Of a DNA stretch of 64,000 nucleotides, positions 8,305-18,111 are shown piece by piece. Every line of letters starts with the position of its first letter. The first letter of the stretch is position 1. The DNA comes from Peteryoungia aggregata LMG 23059 (GTDB lineage: Bacteria > Pseudomonadota > Alphaproteobacteria > Rhizobiales > Rhizobiaceae), in NCBI RefSeq assembly GCF_030814435.1, contig NZ_JAUSUW010000003.1, forward strand, positions 62,001-126,000, written 5' to 3'. The notes beneath the pieces were generated by a model. That model had not been told where the DNA came from. It ran no database searches and saw only the letters and a program-made list of their open reading frames with translations. A program made the translations under genes and the position numbers.

Positions 8305-8949
8305 ATGCGCACACTCGACACCCGCACCATCGTCGTTGCCAGCCACAATGCCGGCAAGATCGCCGAGATCGCCGATCTGATCGGCCCCTTCGGCTTTTCA
8401 GCCAAGTCGGCGAAGGATCTGAACTTCGTTGAGCCCGATGAAACCGGCACGACCTTCGAAGAAAATGCCGCGATCAAGGCGCTGGCTTCGGCCAAGGCGT
8501 CGGGCCTGCCTGCCCTCTCCGACGATAGCGGCCTTGTCATCGACGCGCTCGACGGCGCGCCCGGCGTCTACACGGCGAACTGGGCCGAGCGCGAGGATGG
8601 CAGCCGCGACTTCCCGATGGCCATGGAGAAGGTCGAGAAGGCCTTGCAGGAGCGCGGGGTCACTGCGGCTTCGCAGCGCACCTGCCGCTTCGTCAGCGTG
8701 CTCTGTCTGGCCTGGCCTGATGGTCATACGGAATTCTTCCGGGGCGAGGTCGAGGGCACCGTTGCCTGGCCGCCGCGTGGGTCAGCCGGTTTCGGCTACG
8801 ACCCGATCTTCCAGCCGGAGGGGCATGAGCGCACCTTTGGCGAGATGACGGCAGACGAGAAGCATGGCTGGAAGCCGGGCGATGCGGCGGCCCTTTCGCA
8901 TCGTGCGCGGGCCTTCAAGCTCTTCGTCGAAACCTGCCTGGAGGCCTGA
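8305..8949 (+). CDS. rdgB: dITP/XTP pyrophosphatase (RdgB/HAM1 family)
   Basis: This enzyme hydrolyses non-canonical purine NTPs (dITP, XTP) to monophosphates, cleaning the nucleotide pool. In 214 residues it shows the substrate-binding [10 protein letters not shown] (13-22), the metal/catalytic region [20 protein letters not shown], and [15 protein letters not shown] near the C-terminus, with the SHRARAF ending. GGAGAGG precedes the ATG by 6 nt. It lies between rph and hemW, an arrangement common in alphaproteobacteria. Confidence 0.94.
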   Translation: MRTLDTRTIVVASHNAGKIAEIADLIGPFGFSAKSAKDLNFVEPDETGTTFEENAAIKALASAKASGLPALSDDSGLVIDALDGAPGVYTANWAEREDGSRDFPMAMEKVEKALQERGVTAASQRTCRFVSVLCLAWPDGHTEFFRGEVEGTVAWPPRGSAGFGYDPIFQPEGHERTFGEMTADEKHGWKPGDAAALSHRARAFKLFVETCLEA

Positions 8950-8953
8950 GGCT

Positions 8954-10135
8954 TTGACCGATCGGTCCTTCACGCTACTGCCCGACACGGGAGAACCCGG
9001 CTTCGGCGTTTATGTGCATTGGCCCTTCTGCGCGGCCAAATGCCCCTACTGCGACTTCAACAGCCATGTGCGGCACCAGCCGGTGGATCAGGCGCGTTTC
9101 GTTGCGGCTTTCCTCGCCGAGCTCAAGGCCGTGCGCGCGCTGTCCGGTCCGAAGACGGTCACCAGCGTCTTCATGGGCGGCGGCACGCCCTCGCTGATGG
9201 ATCCCTCGACGGTCGGGGCGATCCTCGACGGGATCGCGGCCAACTGGCATATGCCCGATGGCATCGAGATCACCATGGAGGCGAACCCTTCAAGCGTCGA
9301 GGCGACCCGCTTCCACGGCTACCGGGCGGCTGGCGTGAACCGCGTGTCGCTCGGTGTGCAGGCGCTGAACGATCCGGACCTGCGCTTCCTTGGACGCCTG
9401 CATGACGTCGCGGATGCGCTGAAAGCCATCAAGCTGGCGCGCGAGATCTTTCCGCGCATGTCCTTCGACCTGATCTACGCCCGCCCGAACCAGACGGTCG
9501 AGGCCTGGGAGCGTGAGCTGAAGGAAGCGATCTCCTATGCGGTCGATCATCTATCGCTCTACCAGTTGACGATCGAGGAGGGCACGGCCTTCTACGGCCT
9601 GCACAAGGCCGGCAAGCTGATCGTGCCTGACGATGAGCATGCGGCGACGCTTTACGAGGCGACGCAGGAGATTACCGCCCGCGAGGGGCTTCCGGCCTAT
9701 GAGGTTTCCAACCACGCCCGCCCGGGTGCGGAGAGCCGGCATAACCTCACCTATTGGCGCTACGGCGATTATGCCGGCATCGGACCCGGCGCGCATGGAC
9801 GGCTGACGCAGGGGCGGACGAAGATCGCAACAGTCGCTGAACGACATCCCGAGACCTGGCTTTCTGCCGTCGAGCAGAACGGGCATGGCATCATCGAGCG
9901 CGAAGAGCTCGATCACGAGGCCCAGGCCGACGAACTCCTGCTGATGGGGCTTCGGCTGCGCGAAGGGGTCGATCTCGCCCGCTGGCAGCAGCTTTCCGGT
10001 CGCGATCCCGATCCGGACAAGGAGCAGTTCCTGCTGGAACAGGGCTTCATCGAGCGGCTCGGCAATTCGCGGCTGCGCTGCACGCCGCCCGGCATGCTGA
10101 TCCTCGACGCCGTCGTCGCCGATCTCGCCTGCTGA
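8954..10135 (+). CDS. hemW: Radical SAM heme chaperone HemW (CPO-like)
   Basis: HemW is a radical-SAM protein related to HemN that binds heme and delivers it to respiratory enzymes; it does not oxidise coproporphyrinogen. Cys26, Cys30 and Cys33 of FCAAKCPYCDFN bind the 4Fe-4S cluster, and a GGGTPS SAM-binding loop and HNLTYWRYGDYAGIGPGAHG follow. The start is taken as TTG at 8954, just after the rdgB stop, because family members start close to this point (393 residues); an ATG at 8864 lies inside rdgB and would add 30 unrelated residues. Confidence 0.88.
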   Translation: MTDRSFTLLPDTGEPGFGVYVHWPFCAAKCPYCDFNSHVRHQPVDQARFVAAFLAELKAVRALSGPKTVTSVFMGGGTPSLMDPSTVGAILDGIAANWHMPDGIEITMEANPSSVEATRFHGYRAAGVNRVSLGVQALNDPDLRFLGRLHDVADALKAIKLAREIFPRMSFDLIYARPNQTVEAWERELKEAISYAVDHLSLYQLTIEEGTAFYGLHKAGKLIVPDDEHAATLYEATQEITAREGLPAYEVSNHARPGAESRHNLTYWRYGDYAGIGPGAHGRLTQGRTKIATVAERHPETWLSAVEQNGHGIIEREELDHEAQADELLLMGLRLREGVDLARWQQLSGRDPDPDKEQFLLEQGFIERLGNSRLRCTPPGMLILDAVVADLAC

Positions 10136-10149
10136 GGGAGTGAGAGACG

Positions 10150-10887
10150 ATGCCGGTCGATCCAGCCTTTGCCCGCTTCGACATGGCCCGCCTCTATGAC
10201 GCCTTCAATCATCATGGCGAAGACGGCGATTTCTACGAAAATTTCGCCCAAACTCCCTGCCGCGTGCTCGACATCGGATGTGGCACGGGATCGGTGACGC
10301 TGCGTCTGGCAAACCGCGGTCACACTGTGACCGGCGTCGATCCGGCAGACGGCATGCTGCAGGTCGCGCGGATGAAAGACTCGGAAGGCCGGGTGGACTG
10401 GGTTCGGGCCCCGGCTGCCGAGTTCTCACTGCCAGATCGCTTCGATCTTGCCATCATGACGGGTCACGTCTTCCAGGTCTTTCTCGACGATGTCGGGACG
10501 CTTGCCGCCTTGCGCAACATTCACCAGCACATGGTGCCGGGCGGCAGGCTGATCCTTGAAAGCCGCAATCCGCAAGACAAAGCCTGGCAAGACTGGACGC
10601 GGGAGAAGACACGCGAACAGCGGGTCGTGGACGGCATCGGGACGGTCGACGTCTATTACCAGATCAAGGATGTCGAGGGTGAACACGTGACCTTCGATGC
10701 GGTGTTCACGATCGAAGCCACGGGCGAGACCCTGGTCAGCGAGAGCCGACTACGTTTTGCGCCGGTAGAAACCATCCGGGGCCTGCTCTCCGCAGCGGGA
10801 TTTGGCGAGGTCGAGCTTCTCGGCTGGTGGGATGGAACACCCTATTCGGAAACCAGCCCCGAAATCATCGCGATCGCCCACGCCTGA
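10150..10887 (+). CDS. Class I SAM-dependent methyltransferase
   Basis: A 245-residue Rossmann-fold methyltransferase. Motif I is VLDIGCGTGSVTL (39-51), motif II is TVTGVDPADGML, and an acidic motif with MTGHVFQVFLDD follows; the rest is a substrate lid I cannot assign. It follows hemW by 14 bp with GGGAGTGAGAG as ribosome site, so it is probably the last gene of the rph-rdgB-hemW run. No feature tells whether the substrate is a small molecule, RNA or protein. It is convergent with dnaA. Confidence 0.8.
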   Translation: MPVDPAFARFDMARLYDAFNHHGEDGDFYENFAQTPCRVLDIGCGTGSVTLRLANRGHTVTGVDPADGMLQVARMKDSEGRVDWVRAPAAEFSLPDRFDLAIMTGHVFQVFLDDVGTLAALRNIHQHMVPGGRLILESRNPQDKAWQDWTREKTREQRVVDGIGTVDVYYQIKDVEGEHVTFDAVFTIEATGETLVSESRLRFAPVETIRGLLSAAGFGEVELLGWWDGTPYSETSPEIIAIAHA

Positions 10888-10966
10888 ACCCATATCCGGA
10901 TACGAAAAAGCCACCGCGAACCCATATTCAGGGATCGCGGTGGCCTATATCTCTGCGACTGATCGC

Positions 10967-12517
10967 TTACTCGTTGATCAGACGGCGCAGCAATTCGATT
11001 TCCTGCGACAGCTTCTGATCGGCCGAGATCAGCTCTTCGATCTTGCGGACGGCATGCAGCACCGTCGTGTGGTCACGACCGCCGAAGCGACGGCCGATCT
11101 CCGGGAAGGAGCGCGGGGTGAGCGTCTTCGACAGATACATGGCGATCTGGCGCGGCTTGACGATGACGCGCGTACGACGGTTCGACACCAGTTCCTGGCG
11201 CGAGACGTTGTAGTGGCGTGCCACGACCCGCTGGATGTCTTCAATGCGGACGCGCTTCTGGTCACCGGCACCAACGAGGTGGGCGAGCAGTTCATCGACT
11301 CGTTCGATCGACAGGTTCGGCTCGAAGGAGCGACGGAAGAGAAGCTGGTTGAAGGCGCCTTCCAGATCACGGCCGCTGCTGGTGATGTTGCGGGCGACAT
11401 GCTCCAGGATCTCGGAGGGGATATCGATCGCCGGATCGTCCTTGCGGGCGACATCCAGGCGCGACTTCATCATGTCGAGACGCATGTCGTAGTCAGGCGC
11501 TTCCATCTCGATGGCAACACCACCCTGCAGACGCGAACGGACGCGCGGATCAAGCGATTCCAGCTCCCAAGGTGCCCGGTCAGCTGCGACGACTACCTGC
11601 TTGGCGCTGTCGAGCAGCATGTTGAGCAGGTGACAGAATTCGTGCTGGATCATCTTGCCCTGCAGGAACTGCATGTCGTCGATGATCAAGAGATCGATGT
11701 TGCGCAGCGAGTCCTTCAGCGTCAGGGCATCATTGTCACGGATCGCGGTTGCGAAACGCCACATGAAGTATTCCGCTGTCAGATACACGACGCGCGGCTG
11801 GCGCGGGCTGTGGACCGCAGCATTGGCGATCGCCTGCAGCAGGTGCGTCTTGCCGAGACCAACCGAGGAATGGATGAAGAGCGGGTTGAAGCGCACGGCA
11901 CCAGCGCCGGCCTCCGCAATCGTCTTTGCTGCCGCGAGTGCCACGCGGTTCGATGCGCCTTCGACGAAGCCGTCAAATGTGTAGCGGCTATCCAGCGGAG
12001 AGCCGAAGAGCGGACCGCTCTGGCTGCGCACGGATGGGCTCGCCGACGGGGTCTGCGCCGCAGCGATCTGCCCGATCGACTGAGGGCCTGACTTGCGGGC
12101 CGTCGATGGCTGTACCGTCTCGTTGCCTACCGGGCGATCTTCTGCCTGAGGACCACGGGTGCTGCGGCTCGCGCTGCGCACCATGATCTCGACCTTGAGG
12201 ATCGACGGATCCTCGGCCTGGAAGATCGAGGTGATGAGATCGAGGTATCGATTGTTGATCCACGACTTCAGAAAGGTGGTGGGTACGGTCAGGCGCACCA
12301 CGCTCTTCGATGCGGAATGGAGCTTCAGGCGTCCAAACCAGCTCTGGTATACGTCGACCCCGACCTGGGCCTTCAGTCGCTTGCTGAAGCGGTCAAAGAG
12401 ATCGTTATGCTTCATATCGGCATTCTCTCCTGCTCCTTCGGAGCACGCGGCGCCGAGCGCCGAATGTGCATTGTCCCCGTTCGCCAACGCACCGGCCGTC
12501 ATAGAGTTCATATGCAT
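10967..12517 (-). CDS. dnaA: Chromosomal replication initiator DnaA
   Basis: DnaA binds DnaA boxes and melts oriC. In the 516-residue version, domain I begins at about residue 35 ([19 protein letters not shown]), domain II is a low-complexity linker, domain III has Walker [10 protein letters not shown] around 219-227 and [13 protein letters not shown], and domain IV holds the box-binding signature [11 protein letters not shown] (479-489). The ATG at 12517 is preferred: GGAAGG lies 7 nt upstream and it yields MHMNSMTAG, like other rhizobial DnaA; an ATG at 12538 lacks a ribosome site. The upstream gap is unusually long. Confidence 0.96.
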   Translation of the reverse strand: MHMNSMTAGALANGDNAHSALGAACSEGAGENADMKHNDLFDRFSKRLKAQVGVDVYQSWFGRLKLHSASKSVVRLTVPTTFLKSWINNRYLDLITSIFQAEDPSILKVEIMVRSASRSTRGPQAEDRPVGNETVQPSTARKSGPQSIGQIAAAQTPSASPSVRSQSGPLFGSPLDSRYTFDGFVEGASNRVALAAAKTIAEAGAGAVRFNPLFIHSSVGLGKTHLLQAIANAAVHSPRQPRVVYLTAEYFMWRFATAIRDNDALTLKDSLRNIDLLIIDDMQFLQGKMIQHEFCHLLNMLLDSAKQVVVAADRAPWELESLDPRVRSRLQGGVAIEMEAPDYDMRLDMMKSRLDVARKDDPAIDIPSEILEHVARNITSSGRDLEGAFNQLLFRRSFEPNLSIERVDELLAHLVGAGDQKRVRIEDIQRVVARHYNVSRQELVSNRRTRVIVKPRQIAMYLSKTLTPRSFPEIGRRFGGRDHTTVLHAVRKIEELISADQKLSQEIELLRRLINE

Positions 12518-13274
12518 TTTGCCGCCTTCCAAATTCATTCCAGGTGCCGGGCGTCCTTTGGTCGTCCGACAGCCGCTTCATCTCTCGCCGATCCATCCGG
12601 ACCGGCCGTCCCCGAACTGACCGACGACACCTCAGCCAAAAGGTGCCCACAGCCATACCGCAGCCCCCTCCAGGTCGCGGCGTCCTTAGTCTCGGAAAGG
12701 CATCCTCGTAATGCCGATCCATTTATCCTCGCAGACCCAAGGGCCTAGCGAGGCGAAAAACCGCCACCACGCGGAAACAGCCAAGTTTCCGATGCAATGC
12801 CGATTGCTTTATGAGAAAACGAGATGGAAACATCCCGCTCCTGCAAGAGAGCACCGCTCCCCCCAAGCATTACTGCCCTTCAGGTGGTCTCGGCGGGTCA
12901 TTCCCGCGCCCCTTGCTGGAGATCATTAAGGCAGGATCAAAAGCCAAGATCAACACCGATTTTTCCTCGATGGGGAGCTGTGGGCATTGACTCTTCGTAC
13001 TTCATTTTTGCGTCACATTCGGTCGGAAAAGAATCGCTTTTGAATCAACGAGATTCCCAAACAGGTACAAAATGGACCTTCTGCAAAGCGAAAAAATAAA
13101 AATTCTCTTGACTCGCAAGGCTGCCAACTTGCCCCAAGGTAAAGTGTTGCCGGACTCGGGCACCTCGACCAAGCAATTGATTTTGCTATATAATTTGTGT
13201 CACGCCAATGACACGATGCGCTGCAGCAGAAAACCCTAAAACATCATTTTCAGGTAACTTGACAGCGAAACGGC
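12518..13274. promoter_or_regulatory. Long dnaA upstream region with GANTC cluster
   Basis: About 0.76 kb without a supportable gene between the rpsT terminator and dnaA. It contains six GANTC sites at 12989, 13031, 13042, 13052, 13110 and 13153 (target of the alphaproteobacterial CcrM methylase), an AT-richer core with CTATATAATT at 13187, and a CGGAAAC/GTTTCCG stem-loop (12772-12791). No DnaA box close to TTATCCACA was found. It probably holds the dnaA promoter and a leader of several hundred bases. Confidence 0.6.
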
Positions 13275-13298
13275 AAAAAGCCCGGCAGACCGCCAGGC
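13275..13298 (-). terminator. rpsT terminator
   Basis: On the minus strand GCCTGGC (13298-13292), loop GGTCT, GCCGGGC (13286-13280), then TTTTT. One G-T pair in a 7-bp stem. It separates rpsT from dnaA. Confidence 0.85.
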
Positions 13299-13329
13299 TC
13301 TTCGAAAAATGTCATAAAGGTGTCTAAAA

Positions 13330-13596
13330 TTAGACGGCCAGGGCCTTCACACGAGCGGCGAGACGCGAGATCTTGCGCGATGCCGTGTTGGCGTGAACCA
13401 CGCCCTTGGTGGCGGCGCGCTGGATCTCCGGCTGGGCTGCCTGGAGGGCGTCCTTGGCGACTGCTGCGTCGCCGGAAGCGATTGCTTCTTCGACCTTGCG
13501 GATGAAACCGCGGACCCGCGAACGACGAGCCTTGTTGACTGCAGTACGGGCAGCGATCTTGCGGGTCGCCTTCTTCGCCGAAGTTGTGTTGGCCAT
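13330..13596 (-). CDS. rpsT: 30S ribosomal protein S20
   Basis: An 88-residue S20, which binds the 5' domain and helix 44 of 16S rRNA early in 30S assembly. It begins [20 protein letters not shown] and ends in a Lys/Arg-rich helix ([14 protein letters not shown]). The reading frame is open upstream, but the ATG at 13596 gives the exact family length, with AGAGAG before it. A clear terminator follows. rpsT next to dnaA is a usual rhizobial arrangement. Confidence 0.96.
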   Translation of the reverse strand: MANTTSAKKATRKIAARTAVNKARRSRVRGFIRKVEEAIASGDAAVAKDALQAAQPEIQRAATKGVVHANTASRKISRLAARVKALAV

Positions 13597-13785
13597 GATG
13601 CCTCTCTCGAATTCAAACCAAAGCCCACCATCGCCGCGTCGGGTCGTTGCGACCTGCCATACCAGCACTTGGGGAGCTGTTTCATGGGAAAGCGCAAAGG
13701 CTTTTCCCAACCGTGGGCGGGCATATAGCGGGAAAGCGCGTATGCGTCAACGCGGATTCTGAAGGAATCCTTCCCCCACTCGCGC

Positions 13786-14559
13786 TTATCTGTTCTTGAA
13801 CGCAGGCTTCCGCTTCTCGACGAATGCAGCCATGCCTTCCTTCTGGTCCTCGGTCGCGAAGAGCGAGTGGAACAGCCGCCGCTCGAAACGCAATCCTTCG
13901 CCAAGGGTCTGCTCAAAGGCCCGGCTGACGGCTTCCTTGGCCATCATCGTTGCCGGCAATGAGAAAGAGGCGATCTTGGTCGCGGCTTCCAGCGCCTCGT
14001 CCATCAGACGTTCCGGCTCGACGACCCGCGCCACGAGGCCCGCGCTCTCGGCCTCAGTCGCATCCATCATGCGGCCGGTGAGGCAGAGATCCATGGCCTT
14101 GGCCTTGCCGACGGCGCGGGTCAGGCGCTGCGAACCGCCCATGCCGGGCATGATGCCCAGCGTGATCTCGGGCTGGCCGAACTTTGCCGTCTTCGAGGCG
14201 ATGATGAAATCGCACATCATGGCGAGCTCACAGCCACCGCCAAGCGCGAAACCGGAGACGGCGGCAATGAAGGGCTTGCGGAAGCCGGCGATCTCGTCCC
14301 AGCCGCCGATGAAGTCACCGGTATAGGCGTCGACGAAATCGAGCGACTGCATTTCCTTGATGTCGGCGCCGGCAGCAAAGGCCTTTTCCGAGCCGGTGAG
14401 CACGACGGCACCAATACCAGCATCGGCCTGCAGCTCGGCGAGGAGACGGCTCAATTCCCGCATGACGGTCGAGTTCAGGGCATTCAGCGCCTGCGGGCGG
14501 TTCAGCGTGACAAGCGCCACACGATCGCGGCGTTCGATCAGCAGGGTTTCAAAGGCCAT
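13786..14559 (-). CDS. Enoyl-CoA hydratase (crotonase family)
   Basis: Hydrates 2-trans-enoyl-CoA in fatty-acid beta-oxidation. The 257 residues have the crotonase fold, with the oxyanion-hole segments [10 protein letters not shown] (61-70) and [14 protein letters not shown] (104-117), and both catalytic glutamates, Glu111 and Glu131 (in GQPEITLG), 20 residues apart as in mitochondrial ECHS1. The C-terminal region ends [12 protein letters not shown], as in short-chain hydratases. It stands alone between rpsT and mutM on the minus strand. Exact chain-length preference cannot be read from the sequence. Confidence 0.9.
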   Translation of the reverse strand: MAFETLLIERRDRVALVTLNRPQALNALNSTVMRELSRLLAELQADAGIGAVVLTGSEKAFAAGADIKEMQSLDFVDAYTGDFIGGWDEIAGFRKPFIAAVSGFALGGGCELAMMCDFIIASKTAKFGQPEITLGIMPGMGGSQRLTRAVGKAKAMDLCLTGRMMDATEAESAGLVARVVEPERLMDEALEAATKIASFSLPATMMAKEAVSRAFEQTLGEGLRFERRLFHSLFATEDQKEGMAAFVEKRKPAFKNR

Positions 14560-14587
14560 GATTTCCTCCTCAAGCGGCCCTGGGGCC

Positions 14588-15478
14588 CTATTTCTGGCAG
14601 TGGCGACAATAGAATGTCGATCGGCCGGATTGAACTATCCTTTCGACGGTACCCCCGCAACCATCTGTGAGGCAGGGTTCGCCCTCGCGGTCATAGGCCC
14701 GAAAGGAGTGCTGGAAGTAACCCAGCGTACCGTCGGCCTGGATATGGTCCCGCAGCGACGAGCCGCCCGCCTGGATCGCGTCTGCGATGACCTCGCGGAT
14801 CGACTGGGTCAGCAATGCAAGTTCCGCCTTCGGCTTGCCCTTTGGCGTTACCAAGGTGGAGACCTTACGGGTGGGCGACAAATGCGACCGCCAGAGCGCT
14901 TCGCAGACATAGATATTGCCGAGGCCCGCAATCACCTTCTGATCGAGCAGGGCGCCTTTCAGAGGCTGGCTGCGGCCGGCGAAACGGGTCGCCAGGTAGT
15001 CGGCGGAGAGGATGTTGCCCACCGGCTCGGGGCCGAGATCGCGAAAGGCGGCATAGGTGTCGAGTTCGGAGCGCGCCATCAGCTCCATGAAGCCGAAACG
15101 GCGCGGGTCATTATAGACGACGCGGACGGCACTTTCCGGGCGATGCAAATGAAAGACGACATGGTCGTGCTTTTCGTCCTTGCTGCGCTCGTGATGGAAG
15201 ACGCCGGGCAGGTTTGCCCCCTCCTCAGCCTCGATGCGGAAGGAGCCGGACATGCCGAGATGGGCGATGACAGTCAGGTCGTCCTCGAAATCGACGAGCA
15301 GGTATTTCGCCCGACGCGACAAGCTCAGGATCCTTCGGCCTTCGACCCTTGCGGCAAAATCGCGCGGCAGGGGGAAGCGCAGGTCCGGGCGGCGGAGCTC
15401 CAGGCGTTGCAATCTCGCCCCTTCCATGGCGGGCGCCAGACCGCGTCGGACTGTCTCAACCTCTGGCAATTCCGGCAT
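14588..15478 (-). CDS. mutM: Formamidopyrimidine-DNA glycosylase
   Basis: Bifunctional glycosylase/AP lyase removing 8-oxoguanine and Fapy lesions. The 296 residues start [14 protein letters not shown], giving the catalytic Pro2 and Glu3 after Met removal; the [10 protein letters not shown] lysine region and the helix-two-turn-helix ([18 protein letters not shown]) are present. The C-terminal zinc finger is CLTDGC...CRHC, with four residues between the first two Cys instead of the two in E. coli; I recall this variant in other rhizobia. It is divergent from ubiE across a gap with a 12-bp palindrome. Confidence 0.95.
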   Translation of the reverse strand: MPELPEVETVRRGLAPAMEGARLQRLELRRPDLRFPLPRDFAARVEGRRILSLSRRAKYLLVDFEDDLTVIAHLGMSGSFRIEAEEGANLPGVFHHERSKDEKHDHVVFHLHRPESAVRVVYNDPRRFGFMELMARSELDTYAAFRDLGPEPVGNILSADYLATRFAGRSQPLKGALLDQKVIAGLGNIYVCEALWRSHLSPTRKVSTLVTPKGKPKAELALLTQSIREVIADAIQAGGSSLRDHIQADGTLGYFQHSFRAYDREGEPCLTDGCGGTVERIVQSGRSTFYCRHCQK

Positions 15479-15514
15479 TTGTGCCCATCTTTCTGTTTGA
15501 ACCGCTTGTTTAAA

Positions 15515-15526
15515 GGTCTATAGACC
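15515..15526. promoter_or_regulatory. Perfect 12-bp palindrome in the mutM/ubiE gap
   Basis: GGTCTATAGACC reads the same on both strands and sits between the divergent mutM and ubiE starts (37 bp from mutM, 90 bp from ubiE). It could be an operator or simply a -10-like TCTATA context. Confidence 0.45.
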
Positions 15527-15615
15527 AGCGAAGCCAAGGCATTTCCAGTGCAGATAGCGCGGGATAAGCCTTTTCGCTATGGTCTGCCGACCCTTCCGTT
15601 ATGTGGAGTGAACCG

Positions 15616-16392
15616 ATGACTGCAAGCCGAATTTCCGCCGATGGCGGCATGGAAACCTCCTATGGCTTCCGCCAGGTCGACGAGCAGGAAAAGCAGGGCC
15701 TCGTCAACGATGTCTTCCACAAGGTCGCCAAGCGCTACGACATCATGAACGACGTGATGTCGGCCGGTCTGCACCGCGTCTGGAAGGATGCGATGGTGGC
15801 GTCGCTCAATCCGCGCAAGGATCCCAACTACAAGGTGCTCGATGTCGCCGGCGGCACCGGGGATATCGCGTTCCGCATCGTCGAAGCCTCCAATCGGCTG
15901 GCGCATGCAACCGTGCTCGACATCAATGGTTCCATGCTCGGCGTCGGCGCCGAGCGGGCGGAGAAGAAGGGCCTTTCGCCCAACCTCACCTTCGTCGAGG
16001 CGAATGCCGAAAGCCTGCCCTTCGATGACAAGACCTTCGACGCCTACACGATCGCGTTGGGCATCCGCAACGTGCCGCATATCGACGTGGCGTTGTCGGA
16101 AGCTTTCCGCGTGTTGAAGCGCGGCGGTCGGCTGCTGGTGCTGGAATTCTCGGAAGTCGAGATGCCGTTGCTCGACAAGCTGTACGACGCCTGGTCGTTC
16201 AACGCGATTCCGCGCTTCGGCAAGATGATTACGGGTGACGCAGAGCCCTATCAGTATCTGGTGGAATCGATCCGCAAGTTTCCCAATCAGTCCGATTTTG
16301 CCCGGATGATCGAGCGTGCGGGCTTCTCGAAAGTCCGTTTCACCAATTACAACGGTGGCATCGTAGCGCTGCATTCCGGCTGGAAGATCTAA
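15616..16392 (+). CDS. ubiE: Ubiquinone/menaquinone C-methyltransferase UbiE
   Basis: SAM-dependent C-methyltransferase of ubiquinone synthesis (2-polyprenyl-6-methoxy-1,4-benzoquinol to the 5-methyl form). The 258 residues show [16 protein letters not shown], motif [15 protein letters not shown], and the [14 protein letters not shown] and HSGWKI ending typical of the family. The ATG at 15616 is chosen (GGAG 6 nt upstream; matches rhizobial UbiE); an ATG five codons earlier overlaps that ribosome site. ubiB follows after 5 bp. Confidence 0.93.
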   Translation: MTASRISADGGMETSYGFRQVDEQEKQGLVNDVFHKVAKRYDIMNDVMSAGLHRVWKDAMVASLNPRKDPNYKVLDVAGGTGDIAFRIVEASNRLAHATVLDINGSMLGVGAERAEKKGLSPNLTFVEANAESLPFDDKTFDAYTIALGIRNVPHIDVALSEAFRVLKRGGRLLVLEFSEVEMPLLDKLYDAWSFNAIPRFGKMITGDAEPYQYLVESIRKFPNQSDFARMIERAGFSKVRFTNYNGGIVALHSGWKI

Positions 16393-16397
16393 GCCGC

Positions 16398-17972
16398 ATG
16401 AGCACGATCGGGGCATATTTCCGCCTGGCGCGGGTCGGCTGGGTGCTGGTGCGCGAAGGTGTCGTTGCGGCCCTTCCGTCCGAAGGACTGCCGCCGCTGG
16501 TCGGGATCGCCAAGGCTGCCATTGCACCGCTGGCGCGCAGCCGGGCCAAATCTGCCGAGCGCTCGGATCGGCTGGCCCGTGCTGTCGCCCGTCTCGGGCC
16601 GTCTTATGTCAAGATCGGGCAGTTCCTGGCGACGCGACCCGATGTGGTCGGCGCGGATTTCGCCGAGGATCTCGCCGGTCTGCAGGACCGGATGGATTTC
16701 TTCCCGACGGAGGCTTCGAGGACGACGATCCGTGAGTCGCTTGGCCGCTCGGTGGACGAACTTTACGCCCATTTCGGCGAACCGATCGCGGCAGCCTCGA
16801 TCGCGCAGGTGCATCCGGCCGAGGTTGCAACGCCTGACGGTCCTTGCAAGGTGGCCGTCAAGGTGATCCGTCCGGGGGTACGCAAGCGCTTCGCGGCCGA
16901 CCTTGAGGCAATGTATCTCGTGTCGCATCTCCAGGAACGTTTCCTGCCGAACACCCGGCGCCTGCGTCCCGTCGAGGTGACGAAGACGCTTGAGCAGACC
17001 ACCAAGGTCGAGATGGATCTCAGGCTTGAGGCGGCTGCACTGTCAGAGATCGCCGAAAACACCAAGGATGATCCCGGTTTCCGGGTGCCCGAAGTCGACT
17101 GGGAACGCACCGGCCGCGACGTCGTCACCATGGAATGGATCGACGGCGTCAAGATGTCCGACGTCGAGGGCCTCAAGGCTGCCGGCCATGATCTCGACGC
17201 GCTGGCCGATACACTGATCCAGTCCTTCCTGCGCCACACCCTGCGGGACGGCTTCTTCCATGCCGACATGCATCCGGGCAACCTCTTCGTCGATGCCTCC
17301 GGCATGATCGTCGCGGTCGACATGGGCATCGCCGGGCGGCTTGGAAAGAAGGAACGCCGGTTCCTTGCCGAAATCCTCTATGGCTTCATCACGCGCGACT
17401 ATATGCGCGTGGCCGAAGTGCATTTCGAGGCGGGCTATGTGCCCTCGCACCACAATGTCGCAAGCTTTGCCCAGGCGATCCGGGCGATCGGCGAGCCGAT
17501 CCACGGGCAGCCGGCAGAGACCATCTCGATGGGCAAGCTGCTGACGCTGCTGTTCGAAGTCACCGAGATTTTCGACATGGAAACGCGCCCGGAACTGGTG
17601 ATGCTGCAAAAGACGATGGTGGTCGTCGAAGGTGTGTCGCGCATCCTCAATCCGCGCTTCAACATGTGGAAAGCTGCCGAGCCGGTCGTCTCCCACTGGA
17701 TCCGCGACAATCTCGGCCCCAAGCGCATCGCGACCGATCTCAAGGATGGCGCCAAGGCAGCTCTGAGGCTTGCCGAAGCCCTGCCGGACATCGCTGCCAA
17801 GACCGAGAAGCTGCATGGCGAGATCGTGCGGATGAGCGAGGAAGGTCTGCGCTTCGACGCCGACACGGCCGAGCGGATCGGCAAGGCTGAAGCGCGACAC
17901 ACACGGCTCGGACGCGTGGCGCTCTGGGTAATCGCCGTGAGCGCCGTGGTGATTGCGGTACAGGTCTCCTGA
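16398..17972 (+). CDS. ubiB: Ubiquinone biosynthesis atypical kinase UbiB
   Basis: UbiB (COQ8/ADCK family) is an atypical kinase/ATPase needed for ubiquinone assembly at the membrane. The 524 residues carry the family KxGQ motif (YVKIGQFLATRPD), an ATP-binding lid VAVKVIRPG, the catalytic HADMHPGNLFVD and the metal-binding VDMGIAGRL. A C-terminal hydrophobic tail (about 505-522, VALWVIAVSAVVIAVQVS) anchors it in the membrane. It is probably co-transcribed with ubiE and is followed by coaBC after 139 bp. Confidence 0.92.
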   Translation: MSTIGAYFRLARVGWVLVREGVVAALPSEGLPPLVGIAKAAIAPLARSRAKSAERSDRLARAVARLGPSYVKIGQFLATRPDVVGADFAEDLAGLQDRMDFFPTEASRTTIRESLGRSVDELYAHFGEPIAAASIAQVHPAEVATPDGPCKVAVKVIRPGVRKRFAADLEAMYLVSHLQERFLPNTRRLRPVEVTKTLEQTTKVEMDLRLEAAALSEIAENTKDDPGFRVPEVDWERTGRDVVTMEWIDGVKMSDVEGLKAAGHDLDALADTLIQSFLRHTLRDGFFHADMHPGNLFVDASGMIVAVDMGIAGRLGKKERRFLAEILYGFITRDYMRVAEVHFEAGYVPSHHNVASFAQAIRAIGEPIHGQPAETISMGKLLTLLFEVTEIFDMETRPELVMLQKTMVVVEGVSRILNPRFNMWKAAEPVVSHWIRDNLGPKRIATDLKDGAKAALRLAEALPDIAAKTEKLHGEIVRMSEEGLRFDADTAERIGKAEARHTRLGRVALWVIAVSAVVIAVQVS

Positions 17973-18111
17973 TTGCGAGCGTCCCAAGCGGACTGGCAAA
18001 GGTTCCCCTGCTGTTTCATCTGAGCCTGCCGTTTACCAGTCTCGTTCTCGATGATTTGCCAGCGACTGGAATTGCGCTAGGGTCGCGGCCGCAGAGATAA
18101 GGGTGCCCTCC

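Noticed and set aside
10802-12091. 429-codon plus-strand frame opposite dnaA
   Set aside because: Antisense shadow of dnaA; begins inside the methyltransferase gene and has no motif.
12518-13329. Chromosome origin (oriC) next to dnaA
   Set aside because: No DnaA box close to TTATCCACA and no repeated 9-mers were seen. In rhizobia oriC lies elsewhere (near hemE), so the region is treated as dnaA control DNA.
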